The notes under the pieces were generated by a model that saw only the letters and a program-made list of their open reading frames with translations, was not told where the DNA came from and did no database searches. From Natranaerobius thermophilus JW/NM-WN-LF (lineage in GTDB: Bacteria; Bacillota; Natranaerobiia; Natranaerobiales; Natranaerobiaceae), in the NCBI RefSeq assembly GCF_000020005.1, contig NC_010718.1, forward strand, positions 1,811,001 through 1,875,000: a stretch of DNA of 64,000 nucleotides, read 5' to 3'. Below are positions 26,538 to 34,831 of the stretch, piece after piece. The number at the start of each line of letters is the position of its first letter. The stretch's first letter is position 1. A program made the position numbers and the translations under genes.

Positions 26538-27797
26538 TTAAAATGATAGCATTTCAATGAAACTTTCAAGTCTAGTCCTCACCTGACCCGAAAAGTAATT
26601 TTGCCGATCAACACAGTCTGCATCTAAATTTAAGAAAGCTACATTTAAATCCTTAGCTTTTTGTTTAAGTAAAGGTACAGCCCCAACTGCATGTCTACAT
26701 CCCCAATGTGAGAAATGAATAATCCCATCAACAGAATAATCATCAATAATTTGTTTTAAATAATCCATTCGATAGTCTAAAGGACCTACAAGTGGATTAT
26801 TAATTATCTTGCGAGCTAAACTTTCATAAGGTTTTGCTGGGTCTAGAGGAGGCCAATAAACTTGATTCATCTCTTCAAAAACAATATTAACTTCCAGTTC
26901 TTGTTCTAAGATTGTAAAAATATCATTCTCGTAAAAAGGACGTAAATGAGACCACAGAATACGGGGAGCATCAGTTTTATGTTCGTTTTTTGAAGCTTTA
27001 TTTTCTATTTCCTCCGCAAGTATATTATAAATGTCGGGAGTTTTTTCAAGACCTTGACAAAGGAAATGTAAATACACTAAATTTATAGCTTGGGCCCCAG
27101 GTAAAATACCAGGATACTTCTTTCTGATATTATTTAAGTATAATTGAGCCTCCCGTGCTCTGTTGGAGTTCTCAATTACCTCTTTAAGCCTTTCTTCATC
27201 CAAGGAAATATTTAAATTTTTAGTAACTTCTTTTATTAATTCTTCTAATTGTTGTGCTACATATTCTACAGCTTGTGCATCTTTCTGAGCTGGTACATCT
27301 AAAAAATAATATGGGCGGTCATATTTTTGAGATAAGTATCTAAATAATTGAGGAGCACCATCACATAAGTGAGAACTGGCCAAGAAAAAATCAGGTATTG
27401 GAAAATAATCTCTTGGCCCCCCTGCGGCAGCCACTCTATGAAAAGAACAGGCATCACGTGACATACCTTCTTTTTCGGAGTTTTTAAGGAGTTCTTGTGA
27501 GAGATTTAAAGAAGTTGCTGTAGCTGCAGCAACTTCTGGTGCAAAAGGAACACAACCTAGGGCATGCACTATTTCTTCAGGAAAAAAAGCTGTAGTAAAA
27601 GCTACTTTTTGTTCGTCATCATAAGCCTTGGCCGTCTGATCTAGACCAAGGGCAGTAAGTTCTTTAATCCCGCGGAAGGGATAGGGGTTTCTTGCCACAA
27701 ACATTAATTTGGCAAGTCTATAAGCTTGAGGTGACTTAAGTGCTTTTCTACTAAAATTACCACCTATTTTTTCCTTAAAAATTTTAACGGGATCCAA
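26538..27797 (-). CDS. 2-hydroxyacyl-CoA dehydratase-type subunit (HgdB/DCCP-like)
   Basis: 419 residues of the HgdB/benzoyl-CoA reductase fold. Conserved-looking cysteines sit in EEIVHALGCVPFAPE, RDACSFHRVAAAGG, SSHLCDGAPQ and HFSHWGCRHAVG, and the C-terminal DRQNYFSGQVRTRLESFIEML is the family tail. Such proteins carry 4Fe-4S or double-cubane clusters and are reduced by an ATP-driven activase, encoded here two genes upstream. The frame opens at a TTG at 27821, but a second TTG at 27797 lies six bases after GGAGGG and is preferred. The substrate is unknown. Without a CoA-transferase nearby, the double-cubane (YjiM-type) branch is as likely as a true dehydratase. Confidence 0.83.
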   Translation of the reverse strand: MDPVKIFKEKIGGNFSRKALKSPQAYRLAKLMFVARNPYPFRGIKELTALGLDQTAKAYDDEQKVAFTTAFFPEEIVHALGCVPFAPEVAAATATSLNLSQELLKNSEKEGMSRDACSFHRVAAAGGPRDYFPIPDFFLASSHLCDGAPQLFRYLSQKYDRPYYFLDVPAQKDAQAVEYVAQQLEELIKEVTKNLNISLDEERLKEVIENSNRAREAQLYLNNIRKKYPGILPGAQAINLVYLHFLCQGLEKTPDIYNILAEEIENKASKNEHKTDAPRILWSHLRPFYENDIFTILEQELEVNIVFEEMNQVYWPPLDPAKPYESLARKIINNPLVGPLDYRMDYLKQIIDDYSVDGIIHFSHWGCRHAVGAVPLLKQKAKDLNVAFLNLDADCVDRQNYFSGQVRTRLESFIEMLSF

Positions 27798-27914
27798 AAT
27801 TATCCCTCCATTCCCTATCAATTTTTACTATCATTAGATATCTAAATCTTAAACAAGTTATTCAATCTAAGTGAACCTCTCATGACTAAAGTCACGAGAG
27901 TGCGTGACGACTTT

Positions 27915-28991
27915 TCAAATTAAATTCATCTCATAAAAAGCTTCTACTCTAGTCTTAATTTGGCCTATCTCCCTTTCACCTAGCTCGGAATTTATTTTTA
28001 AGACTGGTATATTATATTTTGAAAATAAATCTTGTATAATTAAATAATCATAATTACTAAGATCACAGAATCCTAAATCATGATGTATAACTCCTTTTAC
28101 ATCAAATTGATTTATCAAATATTTTAAATAATTTACACGGCCAATATCAGGAGTAACTGTAAAGGTTCTAGGACATTCTGGCTTGTTTAAATACGATTTG
28201 GCAATTAGCCCTAGAATCTGTTGTTTTGTTAACTGTTCTAAGTGTTGGTCCTCAATATTAGCTAAATCACTTTTCATTAGATAGCGGAGTCCCATACAAT
28301 TTTCTGGCATTAATGGGTAATCACTATTTTCAATTAATGATCTATTAATTTCCCTAGATATTATTCCACCTGTTAATAATATTGTAGAATTTTTATAATC
28401 TGCTCCCTGTTGAATTTGGTGTGATATAAAATCATTTACATTTTTCCTATCATTATTGGCTATTTGTATGCTTAGATCAATAATATCTTTTTGAATTCTA
28501 TATAATTTATAATTAATACTTTGTAATAATTTCTGAGTTTCACTATATAACTTGAGTGATTGTTTCAAATTTTCAGTTTGTTCCTCAACAGAGTTTTTAT
28601 TTGTTCTATTTTTATATAAAAAGTTATATAATTCTTCTAATTGTCTATTGTAATATTCAATACCAGTTTCACTATTTTTTCGCGGAAGGTCTAGTAAGTA
28701 AACAAACTGATCATCGGAACTCATTTCCTTAAGTACATTGTAAAGGTGTATCATGGCATTACAAGAATTAGACACTACAAAACCACTTATAAAGTCGTTA
28801 TAAACTCCTTTTTCTAAAGCTGCAGCTACTTCTTTAACATAAGGACAAAAATTTGACGGTAGAGTTTTGCAGTTCCCCTTTTGATCAATCTCACCTGGCA
28901 CTAATCGATAAGGTTGGAATCCAGCTGCATGGATTATTTCTTCAGGTATGTAAGTACATAACCAGGCGACTTTTTGGGTTTCTTTGCTCAC
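27915..28991 (-). CDS. 2-hydroxyacyl-CoA dehydratase-type subunit, divergent partner
   Basis: Second HgdB-fold protein. Shared blocks with its neighbour are VAWLCTYIPEEIIHAAGF, PSNFCPYVK, VVSNSCNAMIHL, HHDLGFCDL and the tail GQIKTRVEAFYEMN. The middle (residues about 120-220) is Asn/Lys-rich and more diverged. The longest frame starts at ATG 29009; GGGAG correctly spaced before GTG 28991 makes that the better start. It lies between the activase gene and the 419-residue subunit, so the three likely form one ATP-driven reductase system. A hairpin near 27876-27900 separates the two subunit genes. Confidence 0.78.
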   Translation of the reverse strand: MSKETQKVAWLCTYIPEEIIHAAGFQPYRLVPGEIDQKGNCKTLPSNFCPYVKEVAAALEKGVYNDFISGFVVSNSCNAMIHLYNVLKEMSSDDQFVYLLDLPRKNSETGIEYYNRQLEELYNFLYKNRTNKNSVEEQTENLKQSLKLYSETQKLLQSINYKLYRIQKDIIDLSIQIANNDRKNVNDFISHQIQQGADYKNSTILLTGGIISREINRSLIENSDYPLMPENCMGLRYLMKSDLANIEDQHLEQLTKQQILGLIAKSYLNKPECPRTFTVTPDIGRVNYLKYLINQFDVKGVIHHDLGFCDLSNYDYLIIQDLFSKYNIPVLKINSELGEREIGQIKTRVEAFYEMNLI

Positions 28992-29044
28992 CGAACCACT
29001 CCCATCCATATATTTGTCTAATCTCTTATATTATTAAGCAAAGA

Positions 29045-29836
29045 CTAATTCGCTCGACTTTTTGCTATAAATTGTTCAGCTAATAAGGCAGCTCCTAAAG
29101 CTCCTACAGTTTGCGGTTCTTTAGGCACAAATATATTTTCCCCAGATCTATTTTCAAGGGCTGTCACTACGGCCTTATTTTTTGCAACTCCACCACTCAT
29201 AGCTATAGGTGGTTCTATCTGGACTCGATCTGCCATGGTTTCTGTGCGTTCACCTATAGAATCTATCAATCCTCGAATAATTTTTTCTTTGGCATATCCT
29301 TGACCAATTAAAGAAACCACTTCTGATTCTGCAAAAACAGTACACATACTGGTGACTGGTACTTGTTCTCCCTGTCGTTTACCAATATCTACAAATTCTT
29401 CAAGTTCTACTTCCAAGGCACTGGCCATGACTTCTAGAAATCTGCCAGTTCCGGCCGCACATTTATCATTCATAATGAAGTCCTCAACAGTCCCATCAGG
29501 AGCTAATTTTATCGCTTTACTGTCTTGACCACCAATATCAATAACTGTCCTCATATCAGGGTTTAAATAGTACATCCCCTTGGCATGACAAGTTATTTCA
29601 GTAATCTGTTTATCGGCAAAAGGAGTAGCTACTCTTCCGTAACCGGTACTAACTATGTAACCTACCTCTTCTTTTTGTACTCCCGCTTTATCAAGGGCTT
29701 TGTTAAATGACTCTTCACTAGCCTTTTTACTGTTTGACCCTGTTGCTGAAATCACTTGTGATGTAATTTGATTATTCTGAACAATAACGACTTCAGTTGA
29801 TAAAGATCCAATATCTATTCCTGCTGCTATTGACAT
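29045..29836 (-). CDS. ATP-dependent activase of the HgdB-type proteins (ASKHA, [4Fe-4S])
   Basis: Homodimeric ASKHA ATPase of the HgdC/DCCP-reductase family, 263 residues. The phosphate-1 loop AGIDIGSLSTEVVIV, the second loop DIGGQDSKAI, and the two cysteines in NDKCAAGTGRFLEVMA and TSMCTVFAESEVVSLI that share one 4Fe-4S cluster across the dimer are visible. It hydrolyses ATP to push low-potential electrons onto the partner protein. ATG after GGAGGGGAG; first gene of the three-gene group. May also serve the related pair at 17-19 kb. Confidence 0.9.
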   Translation of the reverse strand: MSIAAGIDIGSLSTEVVIVQNNQITSQVISATGSNSKKASEESFNKALDKAGVQKEEVGYIVSTGYGRVATPFADKQITEITCHAKGMYYLNPDMRTVIDIGGQDSKAIKLAPDGTVEDFIMNDKCAAGTGRFLEVMASALEVELEEFVDIGKRQGEQVPVTSMCTVFAESEVVSLIGQGYAKEKIIRGLIDSIGERTETMADRVQIEPPIAMSGGVAKNKAVVTALENRSGENIFVPKEPQTVGALGAALLAEQFIAKSRAN

Positions 29837-29881
29837 AAACTCCCCTCCTTTGATTTAACTATAATTTAAATAATTTATTAC

Positions 29882-29917
29882 AAGTAATCGGCCTACCTTA
29901 ATGGCAAGCCGATCACT
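29882..29917. terminator. Hairpin after the GGR-type flavoprotein gene
   Basis: AGTAATCGGC / GCCGATCACT imperfect stem with a long loop. The T-run is on the rightward side, so direction is uncertain. Confidence 0.4.
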
Positions 29918-29991
29918 TTTTAACTTATAATAATATGCACTTTTCCAACAATAATAATTTAAAAAAATCTAATATATTGTGATGTCTTTAA

Positions 29992-31119
29992 TTAATAAGA
30001 AATCCTGTCCCAATTACCTTGAAAAAAACCGTCATAAAAAGCAGTTATGGTCTGACGTTCACTAATCAATAAATCCCTAAACTGAAATAATCTAGGTAAT
30101 TCAAAAACAGCTTCTCTTTTTAGAATTAATCGTAATAGCCTGTCTAAATTTTCGTATCCAATCTGTTCCCACAAATCGAAAATTTTCTGCTCTATCTCTA
30201 GTTTCGCTCCCGCTTTATCTAATAATCTCTGACGATAATTATCTATTTCTCCCTCATTAATTGCATTGATAGCTTCTTTTCCAGTAAATAAGGCCAGGTC
30301 TATTCCCCCTCCGTGAAGGGGGGAAGAAAAGCCACCACTATCTCCAGCTAAAATTATATTATCAAATACTAGTTCATCTAGGGGTTTAGTGGGTATAACA
30401 CCACCAGTTTTACGCACTTTTTTACAGTTTTGCAGTCCTTCTCTATGAATAATATTATGTAATTCTCGCTTTAGACGTTTTTTCAAAGTCTCTGGGTACT
30501 TATTATTTTGAGGAAAAATTCCCAGGCCAACATTGGCAAAATCTTTAGATTTAGGAAATATCCAGTAATAACCTAAATAATCAGGACTTACACCTACTTT
30601 CAACTCACCTAGCTGATTTTGGAAATTACCAAATAATGTTATTTGATGTGCGTAAGCCCAATAGTTTTTGTAAACATGGCTAAAACCTTTAGAAATAGAT
30701 GTTGTAGAAGGAATCCCTGTACAATCAATCACCCAATCATAGTTTTGGCTTATACTTACCAAATCTGTAGGATTAACGGGACAATTCTCTTTGACATCTA
30801 CCCCTAATGCCATGGCCTCTTCCTTCAACCCTTTTTGCCAAGTTTGGCGATCAATCATCCAAAGATTTACATTAGAACAATCTACTTTGTATTCATCTTT
30901 AACTTTTATATGTAGACAATCAACTTTAAATAATGCTCCATGAGAAGGAGGGCCGAATAGTTTCATTGAATCATAAAAACCTTCGGCACATTTAATGTTT
31001 TCTCCAACCTTATTTTTTTCGAATAAAGTTACACTCAATCCTTGTTGGGCCCCTTGGATAGATGCGGCTAACCCCGCTGGACCGCCCCCTAAGACTGCCA
31101 CTGTAACTCCTGCTCCCAA
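29992..31119 (-). CDS. Geranylgeranyl reductase-family FAD oxidoreductase
   Basis: 375-residue flavoprotein. The FAD motif VAVLGGGPAGLAASIQGAQ and VGENIKCAEGF (the conserved Cys-Ala-Glu-Gly of GGR-type enzymes) precede AGDSGGFSSPLHGGGIDLAL at about residue 262. Members reduce isoprenoid double bonds or act as quinone-linked dehydrogenases. The substrate is not deducible. The start is TTG at 31119 behind GGTGATACT; an internal GTG at 31101 with GGAG five bases upstream is an alternative and would still keep the Rossmann motif. Followed by the activase cluster, but separated by 155 bases. Confidence 0.8.
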   Translation of the reverse strand: MGAGVTVAVLGGGPAGLAASIQGAQQGLSVTLFEKNKVGENIKCAEGFYDSMKLFGPPSHGALFKVDCLHIKVKDEYKVDCSNVNLWMIDRQTWQKGLKEEAMALGVDVKENCPVNPTDLVSISQNYDWVIDCTGIPSTTSISKGFSHVYKNYWAYAHQITLFGNFQNQLGELKVGVSPDYLGYYWIFPKSKDFANVGLGIFPQNNKYPETLKKRLKRELHNIIHREGLQNCKKVRKTGGVIPTKPLDELVFDNIILAGDSGGFSSPLHGGGIDLALFTGKEAINAINEGEIDNYRQRLLDKAGAKLEIEQKIFDLWEQIGYENLDRLLRLILKREAVFELPRLFQFRDLLISERQTITAFYDGFFQGNWDRISY

Positions 31120-31183
31120 AGTATCACCACTTTCTATTAACTAATCGGACTTAAATTTATAATATCGAAAACCGCTTTAAAAC

Positions 31184-32443
31184 TCAACCCAGAATTTTAC
31201 GTATCAATGAATTAGGTTCACAATCTACATTCAACGGAACTGTAACAACTTCTTTGGGATGTGGAGCAGCTTGACTTTTTTTACCTTCACTATTGATTAT
31301 CTCGTTTATGACAAATTCACCATAAGTTTTGTTAGGTCCTATTATTTCTATGCGATCACCAATTTGAAAATGATTCCTCTGCTGAATAGTTAAATATCCA
31401 TCTTGACTGTTTAAAACGATTCCCACAAAATCGCGATTTGATTGTCTTGGCTCTTTAGTATATTCTTGATCAGTTTCATCAGGTGAGCCAAAATAAAAAC
31501 CAGTACTAAAAGGTCTTGTAGAAGCTTTCTTTAATTCTTCTTCCCATTCTCTTTTAAAACTATAGTTATCAGGATCGGAAAGATATGCATTAATAGCTTT
31601 TCGATAAGCTCTTACTACAGTAGCAACGTAATGTACACTCTTCATACGTCCTTCTATTTTGAAGTTTTTAATCCCTGCATCTATAAGTTCAGGAATATGC
31701 CTAATCATACATAAATCTTTGGAACTCATAATTTTGGTACCTTCCTGATCTTCAGTTATTGGCAGGTACTCCCCCGGACGCTCACGTTCCATAAGATAAT
31801 ACTGCCATCTACAAGGATGAGCGCATTCACCTCTATTTGCATCTCTATTGGCCAAATAATTGGATAGTAAGCACCTACCTGAGTACGAAATACACATTGC
31901 CCCGTGGACAAAAGTTTCAAATTCTATATTAGATTCCATTCTATGAATTTGTTCTATTTCCGCTAAACTTAGCTCTCGAGCTAGAATAATTCGATTTATA
32001 CCTTGATCTTTCCAAAATTTAGCAGATCTCCAGTTTGTACAGTTAGCTTGAGTCGATAAGTGAATTTCCATCTCTGGTACAGTTTCTTTGCAGATTCTAA
32101 GTATACCAGGATCAGATATTATTATGGCATCTACCCCTATTGATTGTAATTCCTTTAAATACTCTTCTAAACCTTCTAAATCCTCGTTGTGTGGAAAGAT
32201 ATTAACTGTAATATAAACCTTTCTACCGCGCGAATGAGCATAATCAACGCCCGCTCTCATATCCTCTCTTGAAAAATTACCGGCAAAAGCCCTTAATCCG
32301 TAAGATTTCCCACCTAAATATACGGCATCTGCTCCGTAATCAATAGCAAATTTAAGTTTTTCTAGATTGCCAGCAGGAGCTAAAAGTTCTAAGGGATTTT
32401 GATTTTGTTCAACTTTAGATTTACCTTTATATTCGATAGTCAT
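31184..32443 (-). CDS. trhP: U32 family peptidase-like tRNA hydroxylation protein
   Basis: Collagenase-like U32 protein. LLAPAGNLEKLKFAIDYGADAVYLGG at the N-terminus and EFETFVHGAMCISYSGRCLLSNYLANRDANRGECAHPCRW with its cysteines are hallmarks. In Bacillus the orthologue (YrrO/TrhP) is needed for 5-hydroxyuridine at tRNA position 34, and the gene order mltG-U32 is conserved there. The frame is open further upstream into mltG, but GGGAGG precedes the ATG at 32443, giving 419 residues, the family norm. True protease activity is doubtful. Confidence 0.88.
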   Translation of the reverse strand: MTIEYKGKSKVEQNQNPLELLAPAGNLEKLKFAIDYGADAVYLGGKSYGLRAFAGNFSREDMRAGVDYAHSRGRKVYITVNIFPHNEDLEGLEEYLKELQSIGVDAIIISDPGILRICKETVPEMEIHLSTQANCTNWRSAKFWKDQGINRIILARELSLAEIEQIHRMESNIEFETFVHGAMCISYSGRCLLSNYLANRDANRGECAHPCRWQYYLMERERPGEYLPITEDQEGTKIMSSKDLCMIRHIPELIDAGIKNFKIEGRMKSVHYVATVVRAYRKAINAYLSDPDNYSFKREWEEELKKASTRPFSTGFYFGSPDETDQEYTKEPRQSNRDFVGIVLNSQDGYLTIQQRNHFQIGDRIEIIGPNKTYGEFVINEIINSEGKKSQAAPHPKEVVTVPLNVDCEPNSLIRKILG

Positions 32444-32471
32444 TTTTTTCCTCCCTTCATCAATAATATAT

Positions 32472-33539
32472 TTAATCAGCTCTAACTCTTTCTTTAGCCT
32501 GCAAATGTTCTTGATACGTTTCTGAAAACACATGAGTTCTACTTCCATCATGTTTTGCAACAAAAAACAAATAATCGTGTTCCTTGGGGTCTAGAGCTGC
32601 TTCAATAGAAGCACGACCTGGTGATGCAATTGGTCCAGGTGGTAATCCGGAATTTTGGTATGTATTGTATGGTGTTTCAATTTGAGTGTCTGCATCAGAA
32701 AGTACGGGTTTGTTTTCCTGAAGAACATATTCCACTGTTGCGCAGGCTTCTAAGCGCATATTGTTCTCCAATCTATTTAGGAAAACCCCTGCTACCTTGC
32801 CACGCTCATCGTCAATTACTGCCTCTCTTTCTACAATCGAAGCAATAGTTATCAATTCATGGATATTAAATCCTTGGTGTTCTTTCTTTTCTTGATAACT
32901 TTCGTCAAATACTTCATTAAATTGATCTAACATTCTTTTCACTACTTCTTCTTCACTAATATCCTCCTGGACTTGATAAGTATCGGGATATAGAAAACCT
33001 TCTAATGGAAACTTAACATGCTCTTCTGCTAACCCCTCTAGGAACCAATAATCCCACTCTTCAGGTTCTGAGAATAATTCAAGAAATTTATCTTTATCAC
33101 CTAATCCTTGACTTTCAAGCCTTTGAGCTACCTGATCAGCTCTAAGGCCTTCTGGGATTGTAAATCTAATACTCCGATCGATAACATCGCCCTGGGCAAG
33201 CTTAATCAATACCTCCTCGGGAGCAATCTCATCCTCGAATAAATATTCACCCGCTTGTAATTGAGCATCGTAACCAGAAAACCTGGCATAATATCTAAAC
33301 AAAGTTGCATCTCTAATGATGCCATTATCTTCTAAAATATCGGCAACCTGTCTTAAATTACTTCCCCTGGGAATTTCAATTTCAATTTCTTCGTCAATAT
33401 CTACTGATTGTAAGCCACTGTAAATATAAAAATATATCCCTGCTGAGCCTAATAAAATAGCAGCCATAAATCCTGTTATCAAGTATATCATCATTTTTTT
33501 TCGCTGGCTAAAATAATTTTTTAAAGAAAACTGAGCCAT
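32472..33539 (-). CDS. mltG: Endolytic murein transglycosylase
   Basis: Membrane-anchored lytic transglycosylase (YceG-like) that cuts nascent glycan strands. One transmembrane helix at residues 17-37 is followed by a LysM-like DUF segment (IPRGSNLRQVADILEDNGII). The catalytic core has ELITIASIVEREA with the active-site Glu, and PYNTYQNSGLPPGPIASPGRASIEA. 355 residues. A terminator separates it from the DUF1292 gene, so it has its own promoter. Confidence 0.93.
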   Translation of the reverse strand: MAQFSLKNYFSQRKKMMIYLITGFMAAILLGSAGIYFYIYSGLQSVDIDEEIEIEIPRGSNLRQVADILEDNGIIRDATLFRYYARFSGYDAQLQAGEYLFEDEIAPEEVLIKLAQGDVIDRSIRFTIPEGLRADQVAQRLESQGLGDKDKFLELFSEPEEWDYWFLEGLAEEHVKFPLEGFLYPDTYQVQEDISEEEVVKRMLDQFNEVFDESYQEKKEHQGFNIHELITIASIVEREAVIDDERGKVAGVFLNRLENNMRLEACATVEYVLQENKPVLSDADTQIETPYNTYQNSGLPPGPIASPGRASIEAALDPKEHDYLFFVAKHDGSRTHVFSETYQEHLQAKERVRAD

Positions 33540-33597
33540 TGATAACTCCTCCCCAATATCAACTAATAGAACCCTCGTCCTAATTATACCATAAAAA

Positions 33598-33622
33598 AAA
33601 TAGAGCCCTAAGGCTCTATTTT
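33598..33622 (-). terminator. Rho-independent terminator after DUF1292 gene
   Basis: TAGAGCC / GGCTCTA stem with a four-base loop, and A-run on the left strand side giving T-run leftward. Confidence 0.85.
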
Positions 33623-33635
33623 AATTTTAATAGAT

Positions 33636-33923
33636 TTAATCTAATTCTTCCATCTTCTGTTCATAGGCCTCTTTGACTCGTTCCCACTCATCATCATCTT
33701 CGACAGTAGTCAACATGTATTCACCATTTTCATCCTGCTCTACTCTCATGATTACTGCTTCATCAGCCTCTTCAGGATATTTGTCCTGTTGCTCCTGGGT
33801 AGGAAGCAATACGACATAATCATTATCCTGTTCTTTGAAAAAGTCATAAACCTCAAAATTATGTCGCTCTCCTTTATCATCTTCCAAGACAATCACCTGA
33901 TTGTTATCTTCATTGGCCAACAA
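33636..33923 (-). CDS. DUF1292 protein (YrzB family)
   Basis: Acidic 95-residue protein. IVLEDDKGERHNFEVYDFFKEQDNDYVVLLPT and VIMRVEQDENGEYMLTTVEDDDEWERV match DUF1292, always found after ruvX in Firmicutes. Function unknown. Ends the alaS-ireB-ruvX group before a terminator. Confidence 0.9.
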   Translation of the reverse strand: MLANEDNNQVIVLEDDKGERHNFEVYDFFKEQDNDYVVLLPTQEQQDKYPEEADEAVIMRVEQDENGEYMLTTVEDDDEWERVKEAYEQKMEELD

Positions 33924-33940
33924 TGATCCCTCCTAAATTC

Positions 33941-34366
33941 TTAATTATTATTTTTATTTACCTGTCTATCCAGGTATGTTTGCAAAATATTGACGGCTGC
34001 CAGTTTATCAATAACTTGTTTTCTCTTTTTTCTAGAAACATCGGCTTCTAACAATGTCTGCTCGGCCATGCGAGAAGTTAACCTTTCATCTACGGTTTCA
34101 ATAGGGATGTCAACTTCTTGTTCAAGAGATTTAATAAAATCCATTATCTGATCAGCCATTTGTCCCAAACTCCCATTCATATTCTTGGGTAGTCCAACTA
34201 TCAACTTACTCACTTGATAGTCTTCTATCAACTTAGTAACTTGTTCAATATCTTTTTCTAAAGATTGTCTTTTGATAACTGTCTTCCCTTGGGCAGTTAG
34301 TTGTAACGCATCACTTACCGCCACTCCTATTGTAGCTTCGCCAAGGTCAAAACCCATAATTCTCAT
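33941..34366 (-). CDS. ruvX: Holliday junction resolvase-like RuvX (YqgF)
   Basis: RNase H-fold nuclease linked to 16S rRNA 5' processing. GFDLGEATIGVAVSD carries the first catalytic Asp, KLIVGLPKNMNGS and ETVDERLTS follow. A GTG at 34375 opens the frame, but AGGTGAT overlaps it and is spaced for the ATG at 34366, giving 141 residues. Conserved neighbour of ireB and alaS. Confidence 0.92.
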   Translation of the reverse strand: MRIMGFDLGEATIGVAVSDALQLTAQGKTVIKRQSLEKDIEQVTKLIEDYQVSKLIVGLPKNMNGSLGQMADQIMDFIKSLEQEVDIPIETVDERLTSRMAEQTLLEADVSRKKRKQVIDKLAAVNILQTYLDRQVNKNNN

Positions 34367-34446
34367 GAATATCACCTAATTTACGAAATATATTGTACCC
34401 GCATACCAAATTATCTATACATGTAACTTTACCACATAAAACCAAA

Positions 34447-34728
34447 TTAGGAAAGGGAATTATTCTCTAAATAAGATTTTAAAATTCTTTCCAACAACTC
34501 ATCTCTTTCCCTTTGCCTGATAACTGATCTGGCATTGCGATGATTGGTAATATAAGTAGGGTCACCACTCATAAAATATCCAACCAACTGATTTATAGGA
34601 TTGTAGCCTTTCTCCTCCAAAGCATTATACACTTGCTGCAAAATCTCGCGAATTTCCTGATTATCATCCTGGGGAATATTATACCTCATGGTTTTTCCTA
34701 TAGATTTATCATTAGGGCTTTTTGACAT
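34447..34728 (-). CDS. ireB: IreB-family regulatory phosphoprotein (YrzL, DUF965)
   Basis: 93-residue protein with threonine near the N-terminus (GKTMRYNI), as in Enterococcus IreB, a target of the PASTA kinase IreK affecting cephalosporin resistance. [36 protein letters not shown] is the family core. It lies between alaS and ruvX as in Bacillus. The kinase is not in the window. Confidence 0.92.
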   Translation of the reverse strand: MSKSPNDKSIGKTMRYNIPQDDNQEIREILQQVYNALEEKGYNPINQLVGYFMSGDPTYITNHRNARSVIRQRERDELLERILKSYLENNSLS

Positions 34729-34831
34729 TCTATCACCTCTTTATTTAATGCTCCATTATCTAATTCTGCAAAAACTTTAAAATTCCTGTCAATAAATAAC
34801 GGTTAAATTTATCGCATCTTGTCTTCTATCA

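Noticed and set aside
27876..27900. Hairpin CTCTCATGACT/AGTCACGAGAG between the two HgdB-type genes as a terminator
   Set aside because: One mismatch, a two-base loop and no T-run in the direction of transcription; could be a processing site but not supported.
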